From NCBI GenBank assembly GCA_027061425.1, contig JALSUN010000116.1, positions 1 to 9,965 of the forward strand: a stretch of DNA of 9,965 nt, written 5' to 3'. The notes under the pieces are model-generated. The model did no database searches. It had not been told where the DNA came from and was given only the letters and a program-made list of their open reading frames with translations. Shown piece by piece: positions 1 through 6,430 of this stretch. Positions within the stretch are counted from its first letter, which is position 1. Each line of letters starts with the position of its first letter. This DNA is from Helicobacteraceae bacterium. Its GTDB lineage: Bacteria; Campylobacterota; Campylobacteria; Campylobacterales; Sulfurimonadaceae. The position numbers were made by a program, and so were the translations under genes.

Positions 1-574
1 AAACAAATGCAGTAATGTTCTCTTCGATCTTTGCAGCATCGAAGCTCGCTTTACCGATACCAGCGTGGATGTTACCTTTTTTGTCAACACGGAAAGCAAC
101 TTGGCCTCCCTTTACGTTGTTAACAGCAGTTGCAACATCTGGCGTAACTGTACCAGTCTTAGGGTTAGGCATCATACCTTTTGGCCCTAGAATACGACCA
201 ACTTTACCAACAAGACCCATACAGTCAGGAGCAGCGACAACAACATCAAAGTCAATGTTACCCGCTTGGATCTGCTCTACCAATTCGTCAGTACCAACGA
301 TGTCAGCGCCAGCAGCCTTAGCTTCGTCTGCTTTTGTTCCCTTTGCAAATACTGCAACACGAACAGTTTTACCTGTACCGTTTGGAAGAACAAGTGCACC
401 ACGAACCATTTGGTCAGCGTGACGTGGATCTACGTTTAGGTTCATTGCAATTTCAACAGTTTCGTCGAATTTTGCAGATGTAAGGTCTTTCATAAGGGCA
501 GCTGTTTCAGCTACCGTGTATTTTTTTGTACTGTCAATTTTTTCAGACAGTTGTGTATAGCGTTTACTTGCCAT
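1..574 (-). CDS. rplA: 50S ribosomal protein L1, 3'-truncated by window edge
   Basis: L1 binds 23S rRNA at the L1 stalk, where it helps release deacylated tRNA from the E site; in many bacteria it also represses its own operon by binding the rplK leader mRNA. The visible part is 191 codons from ATG at 574, starting MASKRYTQLSEKI. The family is usually about 230 residues, so roughly 40 C-terminal residues lie beyond position 1. The L1 core motif is clear: residues about 125-141 read VGRILGPKGMMPNPKTG, followed by TVTPDV. A GGAG ribosome-binding site lies 6-7 bases before the start. It follows rplK after 71 bp, the normal partner order; rplJ-rplL-rpoBC would be expected next, outside the window. 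Identification is secure. Confidence 0.97.
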   Translation of the reverse strand, partial: MASKRYTQLSEKIDSTKKYTVAETAALMKDLTSAKFDETVEIAMNLNVDPRHADQMVRGALVLPNGTGKTVRVAVFAKGTKADEAKAAGADIVGTDELVEQIQAGNIDFDVVVAAPDCMGLVGKVGRILGPKGMMPNPKTGTVTPDVATAVNNVKGGQVAFRVDKKGNIHAGIGKASFDAAKIEENITAFV

Positions 575-645
575 TTTGATCTCCATATATAAATCTGCCA
601 CAAAGTTTTATATCACTGTGGTCGGTGATGTTAATGAGTGTAGTT

Positions 646-1071
646 TTAGTCTACGATCTCGATACCCATTGAACGTGCAGAACCCGCCAATGTGTTAGCA
701 GCTTGGTCTACATCGTCAGTGTTAAGATCGGCGATCTTAGCATTAACAACTTCCATAAGCTGAGCTTTAGTAATCTTACCAACTTTGTTCAAAAGTGGGT
801 TGTCAGTACCTTTTTTAAGACCTGCAGCCTTCATAAGAAGTGCAGATGCCGGTGGCTGTTTCGTGATAAAAGTGAAACTTCTATCAGAGTAAACAGTGAT
901 AACAACAGGAACTTTAAAGCCCATCTTGTCTTTTGTCTTCTCGTTGAATGCTTTACAGAATTCCATGATGTTAACACCACGTTGTCCTAGAGCTGGTCCA
1001 ACTGGTGGAGCCGGGTTTGCTTTACCAGCTTCGATTTGAAGCTTGATATAATCCATAACTTTTTTTGCCAT
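646..1071 (-). CDS. rplK: 50S ribosomal protein L11
   Basis: L11 forms, with 23S rRNA, the GTPase-associated centre that EF-Tu and EF-G contact, and it is needed for RelA-type stringent sensing where RelA is present. The protein is 141 residues, matching the family (E. coli 142). The N-terminal domain carries the proline-rich segment PAPPVGPALGQRGVN (residues 20-34), the region around the thiostrepton site. The C-terminal rRNA-binding domain ends with the family signature AGSARSMGIEI (129-139). The reading frame stays open to 1104, but the ATG at 1071 is chosen because MAKKV is the normal L11 start and AGGA lies 7-8 bases upstream; the extra 11 residues would be atypical. Preceded by a 161 bp structured leader after nusG and followed by rplA. 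Confidence 0.97.
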   Translation of the reverse strand: MAKKVMDYIKLQIEAGKANPAPPVGPALGQRGVNIMEFCKAFNEKTKDKMGFKVPVVITVYSDRSFTFITKQPPASALLMKAAGLKKGTDNPLLNKVGKITKAQLMEVVNAKIADLNTDDVDQAANTLAGSARSMGIEIVD

Positions 1072-1232
1072 AGTTTGTCCTTTATATGATGTAACGCAAT
1101 TCAAATATAATTCAAATCACTTCGCTAACGCTAAGTTCTCTTCAGCAGAGAGCCCACGCAACATGATGTTGCTCTACGCTGGCCTTAAATCTCTTAAAGA
1201 TCTAAAGTCAGCGTAGTATACAAGGCCATGCC
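1072..1232 (-). promoter_or_regulatory. structured nusG-rplK intergenic leader, candidate L1 autoregulatory site
   Basis: This 161 bp stretch between nusG and rplK is rich in complementary segments on the transcribed (minus) strand. CTACGCTG (1216-1209) can pair with CAGCGTAG (1181-1174). GGCCTT (1227-1222) can pair with AAGGCC (1186-1181). The two pairings interleave and share one base, so they would form a pseudoknot or exclude each other. Downstream, GCAACAT/ATGTTGC (about 1158-1172) forms a hairpin, flanked by AGAGC and GCTCT with GTGGG in the asymmetric loop, then TCTCT/AGAGA (about 1137-1151). In E. coli and other bacteria L1 represses rplKA by binding a leader that mimics its rRNA site. 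The location and fold fit this, but the match to an L1 site is inference. Confidence 0.45.
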
Positions 1233-1760
1233 TTATATGATTTTCTCTACTTGTGAGTAAGAGATATCTACTGGAGTTGCACGTCCAAAGATAGAAACAT
1301 TAAGCTTCAACGAACCATGCTCAACATCGTACTCGTCCACAGTACCTGTAAAGTTAGCAAATGGACCATCTATAATACGAACCATCTCACCATTTTCAAA
1401 GTAAACTTTCGGCTTCGGTGCAGGACGGTTGTTAACACGATCAAGAATCGTATTAATATCAGTCTCACTTAATGGTGTCGGGACATTACCCTCACCAATA
1501 AAACCAGAAACTTTTGGAACACCTTGAATCATTGTCTGAATTTCAGTGTCAAGATCTACATTGATAAAAACATAACCTGAGTAGAGAGAACGCTCAGAAA
1601 TCTTTTTCTTACCATTTTTCATCTCAACAACATCTTCTGTTGGAACGATAACTTCTGCGATCTTATCTTGAAGTTTGTTCTCTTCTATAAGATATAAAAT
1701 CGCTTCACGAACTTTACGTTCGCTACCATAGGTCTGAATCGAGTACCAGTTGTGTGCCAT
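1233..1760 (-). CDS. nusG: transcription termination/antitermination factor NusG
   Basis: NusG binds the RNA polymerase clamp and links elongation to Rho or to the ribosome. The 175-residue protein is full length (E. coli 181). It opens MAHNWYSIQTYGSERKV, the typical NGN-domain start, and the NGN fold continues to about residue 110 with the conserved RSLYSGYVFIN stretch (57-67). A proline/lysine linker (112-118) leads to a KOW domain (about 121-175) containing GEMVRIIDGPFANFTGTV. The ATG at 1760 is preceded by AAGGG, which overlaps the secE stop codon, so translation is probably coupled to secE (9 bp gap). Nothing is odd about its length or motifs. Confidence 0.97.
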   Translation of the reverse strand: MAHNWYSIQTYGSERKVREAILYLIEENKLQDKIAEVIVPTEDVVEMKNGKKKISERSLYSGYVFINVDLDTEIQTMIQGVPKVSGFIGEGNVPTPLSETDINTILDRVNNRPAPKPKVYFENGEMVRIIDGPFANFTGTVDEYDVEHGSLKLNVSIFGRATPVDISYSQVEKII

Positions 1761-1769
1761 AATTAACCC

Positions 1770-1943
1770 TTAACCTAAAATTACAGAAAGAACTGAAGAC
1801 ATTAAAAGGTCAACCAGCGCTAAAAATATAGAAATCACAGTCACTACTAAAAACACTGCAAAAAATGCTTGTTTTACCTGCCCTTTTGTAGGGAAAATTA
1901 CTTTGTCTAATTCAGTCTTAGCATTTTGAATGGCGCTTTTCAT
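1770..1943 (-). CDS. secE: preprotein translocase subunit SecE
   Basis: SecE is the small essential membrane subunit that clamps SecY in the inner-membrane Sec channel. Translation gives 57 residues starting MKSAIQNAKTELDKVIFPTK, the single-helix form usual outside the gamma-proteobacteria (E. coli has three helices and 127 residues). The amphipathic segment ELDKVIFPTKGQV (11-23) matches the SecE signature usually written KVxWPT, with phenylalanine in place of tryptophan. One hydrophobic helix follows at about residues 26-47. The ATG at 1943 has AGAGGA 6 bases upstream. It sits between trnW and nusG, 9 bp before nusG, the standard bacterial order. Short length and position together make the call firm. 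Confidence 0.94.
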   Translation of the reverse strand: MKSAIQNAKTELDKVIFPTKGQVKQAFFAVFLVVTVISIFLALVDLLMSSVLSVILG

Positions 1944-2019
1944 GTCTGTTCCTCTTTACATTTACAATAAATAGAGCTCTAAAGCTTCATTGATTGTGAA
2001 TGTTAGTTAATTTTATTAG

Positions 2020-2095
2020 TGGCAGGCGTAGAGAGACTCGAACTCCCAACACCCGGATTTGGAATCCGGTGCTCTACCATTGGAGCTATACGCCT
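2020..2095 (-). tRNA. trnW: tRNA-Trp (anticodon CCA)
   Basis: A full cloverleaf of 76 nt can be drawn on the minus strand: acceptor AGGCGTA/TACGCCT, discriminator G, encoded CCA (2022-2020), anticodon stem CCGGA/TCCGG around loop TTCCAAA, and T-loop TTCGAGT. The anticodon CCA is complementary to 2060-2062. It lies between rpmG and secE, its usual place in Campylobacterota. Confidence 0.97.
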
Positions 2096-2100
2096 ATACA

Positions 2101-2157
2101 TTTCTTGCAGATACAAGAAAGAAAATGGTGAAAAGAAAATAGGAAGAACCTATTTTC
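2101..2157 (-). other. two hairpins between rpmG and tRNA-Trp (attenuator or RNA-processing site)
   Basis: Read on the minus strand, GAAAATAGG-TTCTT-CCTATTTTC (2157-2135) is a perfect 9 bp stem followed by TTTTC, resembling a weak intrinsic terminator. A second perfect stem, TTTCTTG-TATCTG-CAAGAAA (2120-2101), ends 5 nt before the mature 5' end of tRNA-Trp. They could mark the rpmG mRNA end, attenuate read-through, or position nucleases that free the tRNA. The pairing is seen; the role is inferred. Confidence 0.5.
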
Positions 2158-2185
2158 CATGTCCCATTGACTAAAGAGATAAAAC

Positions 2186-2338
2186 TTAGAGTTTCATTTC
2201 TTTGTGTGGTGTGTGCTCACGACACCATTTACAGTACTTAGTTACTGTAAATTTTTCAGTGTGAGTCTTTTTGTTTTTAGAGGTGTGATAGTTACGACGT
2301 GTACACTTCTCACAACCTAAGTGAATTGTTTCTCTCAT
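2186..2338 (-). CDS. rpmG: 50S ribosomal protein L33
   Basis: L33 is a small large-subunit protein near the E site. Translation gives 50 residues beginning MRETIHLGCEKCTRRNYHTS, the normal L33 length. Two CxxC pairs (C9/C12 and C36/C39, the latter in KYCKWCREHT) show the zinc-ribbon form of L33, so it should bind Zn2+; zinc-free paralogues lack these cysteines. The ATG at 2338 is preceded by AAGGGGA, a strong ribosome-binding site. It lies between tuf and trnW, as in Campylobacter and relatives, and is flanked on both sides by RNA hairpins. Confidence 0.96.
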   Translation of the reverse strand: MRETIHLGCEKCTRRNYHTSKNKKTHTEKFTVTKYCKWCREHTPHKEMKL

Positions 2339-2363
2339 TATGTTCCCCTTCGTTTTATTTCTT

Positions 2364-2428
2364 ACTTAAAAGAGTTTATCCTCTTTACAAGTGGCAAGCC
2401 TAAAAAGGCTTGCGTCCTAAAAAAGGAC
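2364..2428 (-). other. three tandem hairpins between tuf and rpmG
   Basis: On the transcribed strand the 106 bp gap holds three consecutive stem-loops. GTCCT/AGGAC (2428-2414) abuts GCAAGCCT-TTTT-AGGCTTGC (2413-2394), an 8 bp perfect stem. Then comes AAAGAG/CTCTTT with an outer ACTT/AAGT extension (2392-2364). None is followed by a long U-run, so a full intrinsic terminator is unlikely. Uncoupling abundant tuf mRNA from the downstream genes by partial termination or endonuclease cleavage is the likeliest role, as inference. Confidence 0.55.
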
Positions 2429-2444
2429 TTTACTTAAATGTTAA

Positions 2445-3644
2445 TTACTTAACGATTGTAGCAACAACACCTGCACCAACTGTACGTCCACCTTCACGGA
2501 TAGCGAAACGAGTTCCCTCTTCCATAGCGATCGGAGCGATTAGTTCAGCAGTAATGCTTACGTTGTCACCTGGCATAACCATCTCAGTACCTTCTGGTAG
2601 AGTGATCGCACCTGTAACGTCAGTTGTACGTACGTAGAACTGTGGACGGTAGTTAGAGAAGAATGGTGTATGACGACCACCCTCATCTTTACTTAGTACA
2701 TAGATCTCAGCAGTAAATGTTGTGTGAGGAGTGATCGTACCTGGCTTACAAAGAACCTGACCACGCTCAACTGCTTCTTTATCGATACCACGAAGAAGAA
2801 CACCACAGTTATCACCTGCAACACCACAATCCATCTCTTTACGGAACATCTCAACACCAGTTACAGTAGTAGACTGAGTGTCTTTGATACCAACGATTTC
2901 GATGTTTTCACCAACACAAACCTGACCACGCTCAACACGACCAGTTACAACTGTACCACGACCAGAGATTGAGAATACATCCTCAACTGGCATTAGGAAG
3001 TCTTTGTCTGTTTCACGCTCTGGTTCTGGGATGTACTCATCTACAGTTCTCATTAGTTCGATGATCTTGTCAGCCCATGGCCCAAGAGCACCAGCTTTTG
3101 CTTCTTCTAGTGCTTGGTATGCAGAACCAGCAGTAATAGGAGTGTCATCACCTGGGAACTCATATACGTCTAGTAGTTCACGGATTTCCATCTCTACTAA
3201 TTCCATAAGCTCTTCATCATCAACAAGGTCTTCTTTGTTCATGAATACAACGATGTAAGGAACACCAACCTGCTTAGAAAGAAGGATGTGCTCACGTGTT
3301 TGTGGCATTGGGCCATCCGCTGCAGAAACAACAAGAATAGCACCGTCCATCTGAGCAGCACCCGTAATCATGTTCTTGACATAATCGGCGTGACCTGGAC
3401 AGTCAACGTGTGCATAGTGACGGATGTCAGTTTCGTACTCAACGTGTGAAGTAGCGATCGTGATTCCACGCTCGCGCTCTTCTGGTGCATTATCGATCAT
3501 GTCATAATCCATGAATTTTGCATCATTCTTAACTGCAAGTACTGCTGTAATTGCTGCTGTCAATGTAGTTTTACCATGGTCAACGTGACCTATAGTACCG
3601 ATATTAACGTGTGGTTTATTACGTTCGAATTTTTCTTTAGCCAT
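2445..3644 (-). CDS. tuf: translation elongation factor Tu
   Basis: EF-Tu delivers aminoacyl-tRNA to the ribosome as a GTP complex. The 399-residue protein begins MAKEKFERNKPHVNIGTIGH. The G domain carries G1 GHVDHGKT (19-26), switch RGITI (59-63), G3 DCPGH (81-85), and G4 NKED (136-139); the beta-barrel domains II and III follow to the C-terminal GAGVVATIVK. The frame is open to 3689, but ATG 3644 is the family start and has GGAG about 8 bases upstream; the 15-residue extension is not typical. It follows four tRNA genes and is probably co-transcribed with them. This is the only tuf in the window; Campylobacterota normally have one copy, located here rather than in the rpsL-fusA cluster. Confidence 0.98.
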   Translation of the reverse strand: MAKEKFERNKPHVNIGTIGHVDHGKTTLTAAITAVLAVKNDAKFMDYDMIDNAPEERERGITIATSHVEYETDIRHYAHVDCPGHADYVKNMITGAAQMDGAILVVSAADGPMPQTREHILLSKQVGVPYIVVFMNKEDLVDDEELMELVEMEIRELLDVYEFPGDDTPITAGSAYQALEEAKAGALGPWADKIIELMRTVDEYIPEPERETDKDFLMPVEDVFSISGRGTVVTGRVERGQVCVGENIEIVGIKDTQSTTVTGVEMFRKEMDCGVAGDNCGVLLRGIDKEAVERGQVLCKPGTITPHTTFTAEIYVLSKDEGGRHTPFFSNYRPQFYVRTTDVTGAITLPEGTEMVMPGDNVSITAELIAPIAMEEGTRFAIREGGRTVGAGVVATIVK

Positions 3645-3753
3645 AAGAATCTCCTGCTTGTTGTTAAATTGAAATGGAATTGTACCCAAAAACTATTCAT
3701 TTATTGCTTATAATTTTAAAATTTTGTAAAAAATCTTATTTTAACGTCTTAGA

Positions 3754-3828
<75 letters not shown>

Positions 3829-3983
3829 ATTTTGATCACAAACATTAAAAATCATAAACTAAAGCAATAAGTGCATAGTTTTCTAGTACATAGTATAGTG
3901 TTGAAAGATTAGTAATTAGATGAAAATAAGTAGAAGTATAAAATTATTGTACTTCAGCTCCCAGAAGGATAATACATTTTCAA
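3829..3983. other. 155 bp AT-rich spacer between tRNA-Thr(GGT) and tRNA-Gly
   Basis: This spacer is long compared with the 11 and 53 bp gaps in the rest of the tRNA cluster. I see no open reading frame, tRNA or strong hairpin in it. On the minus strand TATACT (near 3893-3898) could be a -10 element, but no matching -35 box stands at the right distance, so an internal promoter is only possible. Confidence 0.3.
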
Positions 3984-4060
3984 TGGAGCGGGTGAAGGGA
4001 CTCGAACCCTCGACCCTCAGCTTGGAAGGCTGACGCTCTAGCCAACTGAGCTACGCCCGC
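3984..4060 (-). tRNA. tRNA-Gly (anticodon TCC)
   Basis: A 77 nt cloverleaf on the minus strand: 5' acceptor strand GCGGGCG, discriminator T, encoded CCA, anticodon stem TCAGC/GCTGA with loop CTTCCAA, T-loop TTCGAGT. The anticodon TCC (complement of 4024-4026) reads GGA and GGG. The acceptor stem holds one C6-A67 mismatch (4055 against 3993), unusual but bounded by good pairs. It corresponds to glyT of the E. coli cluster. Confidence 0.95.
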
Positions 4061-4071
4061 GTCATCATTGA

Positions 4072-4156
4072 TGGTGGTGAGACCAGGAGTCGAACCTGGG
4101 AACCCAAAGGGAGCAGATTTACAGTCTGCCGTCGTTGGCCACTTGACTATCTCACC
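4072..4156 (-). tRNA. tRNA-Tyr (anticodon GTA)
   Basis: An 85 nt class II tRNA with a long variable arm: acceptor GGTGAGA/TCTCACC, discriminator A, encoded CCA, anticodon stem GCAGA/TCTGC with loop CTGTAAA, T-loop TTCGACT. The anticodon GTA is the complement of 4120-4122. Only 11 nt separate it from tRNA-Gly, so both must be cut from a common precursor. Confidence 0.96.
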
Positions 4157-4209
4157 ATCTTTTGTTGTATTGATCTGGTCTAACACTGTTTCTAATATTC
4201 GAAATCAAA

Positions 4210-4286
4210 TGGTGCCGACACGAGGATTTGAACCCCGGGCCTGCTGATTACAAATCAGCTGCTCTAGCCAACTGAGCTATGTCGGC
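4210..4286 (-). tRNA. tRNA-Thr (anticodon TGT)
   Basis: A 77 nt cloverleaf on the minus strand: acceptor GCCGACA/TGTCGGC, discriminator A, encoded CCA, anticodon stem GCTGA/TCAGC with loop TTTGTAA, T-loop TTCAAAT. The anticodon TGT is the complement of 4250-4252 and reads ACA and other ACN codons. It is the first gene behind the consensus promoter at 4305-4333. Confidence 0.96.
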
Positions 4287-4304
4287 ATCTGAAATCGAGC
4301 TGCA

Positions 4305-4333
4305 ATTATAGGGACTTTTGTTTTTAATGTCAA
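4305..4333 (-). promoter_or_regulatory. consensus sigma-70 promoter of the tRNA-tuf operon
   Basis: On the minus strand TTGACA (4333-4328) is followed after exactly 17 bp by TATAAT (4310-4305): both hexamers match the consensus perfectly. Transcription should start near 4298, about 12 nt before the first tRNA. The -35 box lies 10 bp after the stop codon of the upstream phosphodiesterase gene. Such strength suits stable-RNA and EF-Tu synthesis. Expression was not shown. Confidence 0.88.
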
Positions 4334-4343
4334 GGCTTTTTCA

Positions 4344-5123
4344 CTAAAAGTTTATAATTTCTCCATCTTTTAATATTTTAACTTTCCAAGAGCCCTTAAA
4401 TAGGGCAATCTCTTCTAAAATTCTTTTTTTGTGAAGAGGCTTAATATGATTGATATACAGAGTAAGGTTACTATTGTCAACTGTTTGAAGTTTATTAAAT
4501 AACAGTTTTGGTGTTAGATGTTTACTAATTTTAGCCAGTTCTTCCATTTTTGAAGGAAAGGAGCACTCTATGACCAAACTTTTTATCTCTTTTTTAACAG
4601 CAAGTTGTGAGATCATACTTTCCAGACCAAAGGTGTCAGCTGTTATCAAGACCGCACTGTTCTCTTTTTGCACCACGTAACCACAACTTTTTACCGTATG
4701 ATCTGTCTCAAACGCTTCTAGTTTAATGCCACTGCCCAGTGTATACTCTTTATAAAGATCTATCTCTTCATATGCTAATGCATTTATATTTGAGTTACCT
4801 AAAGTGATTTTAGAGAAGTCTGGCCAGATGACATCGTTAAAAAAATGTGTTTTAACAGCATCTAAAGTCTCTTTGAGCCCTTTAATTACTAAAGTCTCTT
4901 CTCTCTCTTCAAAATAACTGTCCAACACATAAGCAATATCTATAATATGGTCGAGATGAGAATGGGTTAGCCATATATTTTTAATACGTGCACTTTCAAC
5001 ACCAAGAGGCTTAAGCAGGTTACCCGCATCTATCATGTTCTCACTGTCTATGTAAAAGGCACTGGTTCCACCTTCTAGACCCTTAGTTCCGTTACTCCCC
5101 AAGATTTTAATATTATTCGCCAC
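4344..5123 (-). CDS. MBL-fold class II cyclic-nucleotide phosphodiesterase-like protein
   Basis: This metallo-beta-lactamase-fold protein resembles class II 3',5'-cyclic-nucleotide phosphodiesterases (yeast Pde1, Vibrio CpdP), which hydrolyse cAMP or cGMP with two metal ions. With GTG 5123 it has 259 residues. The metal motif THSHLDH (53-59) is followed by the class II segment HFFNDVIWPDF (93-103), then TDHTVKSCGY (140-149), ITADTFG (160-166), ECSFP (186-190), KHLTPKLL (201-208) and YINHIKP (223-229), so the active site looks complete. No signal peptide is seen, so it should act in the cytoplasm. The start is uncertain: GTG 5123 overlaps the HD-GYP gene by 11 bp and places the first strand NIKILG at the N-terminus as in the family, whereas GTG 5147 would add 8 residues; neither has a good ribosome-binding site, suggesting translational coupling. 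Other MBL hydrolases remain possible. Confidence 0.8.
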   Translation of the reverse strand: MANNIKILGSNGTKGLEGGTSAFYIDSENMIDAGNLLKPLGVESARIKNIWLTHSHLDHIIDIAYVLDSYFEEREETLVIKGLKETLDAVKTHFFNDVIWPDFSKITLGNSNINALAYEEIDLYKEYTLGSGIKLEAFETDHTVKSCGYVVQKENSAVLITADTFGLESMISQLAVKKEIKSLVIECSFPSKMEELAKISKHLTPKLLFNKLQTVDNSNLTLYINHIKPLHKKRILEEIALFKGSWKVKILKDGEIINF

Positions 5124-6225
5124 GATAGATATCTTTAAACTGTTCACGTATCGCTATAAATTCTGCTTTATGCTTAAAAAACAGGTCTATTAGATCCGCA
5201 TCAAAATGCTCACCACGTTCCTCTCTAAAGAGTGCATCTATCCGCTCATCATCCCATGCTTTTTTATACACCCGATCGGAACCTAAGGCATCAAAAACAT
5301 CTGCAAGTGCTGTAATACGACCATATATGTGGATCTCTTCGCCTTTAAGTTGGTTGGGGTACCCTGTTCCATTATATTTTTCATGATGTTGGTAAGCCAC
5401 GATGGCTGCTGCTTTAAGTAAGGTACGCTCAGAGTTTTTTAAGATATCATACCCCAGTTGTGCATGTGTGTTCATAATGAGGCGTTCTTCTTCATTAAAA
5501 CGACCAGGCTTATTGAGGACAGCGTCAGGTATAGCGATTTTACCTAAGTCATGCATGGGTGAAGCATCTTTTAAAATCTCGCATTCCTCTTTACTCAGAC
5601 CATAAAGCTCTGCCAATAGACGTGAATACTCAGCAACACGTTTGACATGATTTCCCGTCTCTTTCGAACGGCTCTCTCCTGTTACACCCATTATATATAC
5701 CAGTTCACGCTGTGTGGCATCGATCTCATCTAATAACATTGAAGACTCTAGGCTCTCTGCAATATAAGTAGAGGCTAACTGTAAGTGCTTGAGGTCTTCT
5801 AGCGTAAAACCCTCGTCTCCTATCTTGTTAATGACCTGCAGTGCACCACTCACCTCTTCATTGGAGTTGTGAATAGGAATGACCATCATCGTCTCTGTCT
5901 TGTAGCCTGTTGTTTTGTCAACGCTTTGATTAAAGTTTGGGTTGGCATAGACGTCATTAATGATTTGTGCTTCTTGTGCCAAAATACATTCTCCCACAAT
6001 ACCACTATAGGCAGGTATGCGTAAAGTATCTACTCCTTGAGAGACTTTCGTCCATAAGGTATCACTCTCTTTTTCCAAGATCCAGACACTACAACGATCC
6101 GCGTCTACCAAGTCCCGTCCCATCTGTGCTACTTCAAAAAGTATTTTATCTGGATCATGTATCGCTGCTATTTTAGTCACGTACGAAAAAATTAATTCTA
6201 AAAGTTCACTGGCATTTTTTTGCAT
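5113..6225 (-). CDS. GAF domain plus HD-GYP domain protein, predicted c-di-GMP phosphodiesterase
   Basis: A 370-residue protein without membrane helices. An N-terminal GAF sensor domain spans about residues 15-160 and contains NKIG (133-136), where related cyclic-nucleotide-binding GAF domains have the NKxD-type motif; its ligand is unknown. A short helix (161-180) leads to the HD-GYP domain. Its metal and catalytic residues are present: ETGNHV (H193), MHDLGK (H225, D226), NTHAQLG (H254), HHEKYNGTGYP (280-290, with N285 where D is common), and ALADVFDAL (D309). HD-GYP enzymes hydrolyse cyclic-di-GMP to pGpG or GMP, and some act on other cyclic dinucleotides. ATG 6225 has GGAGAG just upstream. 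The stop overlaps the start of the phosphodiesterase-like gene, so the two are likely one transcript. Activity is inferred from conserved residues. Confidence 0.92.
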   Translation of the reverse strand: MQKNASELLELIFSYVTKIAAIHDPDKILFEVAQMGRDLVDADRCSVWILEKESDTLWTKVSQGVDTLRIPAYSGIVGECILAQEAQIINDVYANPNFNQSVDKTTGYKTETMMVIPIHNSNEEVSGALQVINKIGDEGFTLEDLKHLQLASTYIAESLESSMLLDEIDATQRELVYIMGVTGESRSKETGNHVKRVAEYSRLLAELYGLSKEECEILKDASPMHDLGKIAIPDAVLNKPGRFNEEERLIMNTHAQLGYDILKNSERTLLKAAAIVAYQHHEKYNGTGYPNQLKGEEIHIYGRITALADVFDALGSDRVYKKAWDDERIDALFREERGEHFDADLIDLFFKHKAEFIAIREQFKDIYRGE

Positions 6226-6352
6226 TTACTCTCCATCATCGCTAAGTCCTCTTCTATTTTAAGGCTTTAATACACATCATACTAAAAACAACAAAAGAAT
6301 ATCTTTATACTATAAACCTAAAGATTTTATATTATTTCTTATCAATTATTAT

Positions 6353-6382
6353 GTTACATTCAGTTCGATAGTGTATTATAAT
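6353..6382 (+). promoter_or_regulatory. candidate sigma-70 promoter for the rhodanese/Fe-S operon
   Basis: A perfect TATAAT (6377-6382) stands 48 bp before the rhodanese start, with GTTACA (6353-6358, four of six matches to TTGACA) 18 bp upstream. The predicted 5' leader carries two AT-rich palindromes, CATATATATATG (6387-6398) and CTTTATAAAG (6404-6413), which could be operator sites or chance in AT-rich DNA. No convincing promoter was found for the divergent HD-GYP gene in the same 205 bp gap. Confidence 0.55.
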
Positions 6383-6430
6383 TGAACATATATATATGCC
6401 TTTCTTTATAAAGAGGGACAAAGGAAATTT

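Noticed and set aside
15..422. Plus-strand open frame of 135 codons
   Set aside because: It is antisense to rplA, has no family match that I can recognise and no ribosome-binding site; the rplA frame explains the DNA.
2394..2413. The 8 bp GCAAGCCT/AGGCTTGC stem as a rho-independent terminator for tuf
   Set aside because: No U-run follows on the transcribed strand and the downstream genes appear to depend on read-through, so it is listed only as a hairpin.
3679..3684. Possible separate tuf promoter: TACAAT on the minus strand after GGG, 35 bp before the tuf start
   Set aside because: No -35 box at the right distance; the consensus promoter ahead of the tRNA cluster is sufficient, although a weak second promoter cannot be excluded.
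2445..3689. Extended EF-Tu with 15 extra N-terminal residues starting at 3689
   Set aside because: The extension is unlike the family, and the internal ATG at 3644 has a good GGAG site.
3980..4186. Minus-strand 68-codon open frame across the tRNA-Gly/tRNA-Tyr region
   Set aside because: It lies wholly over two well-formed tRNA genes, so the open frame is a by-product of tRNA sequence.
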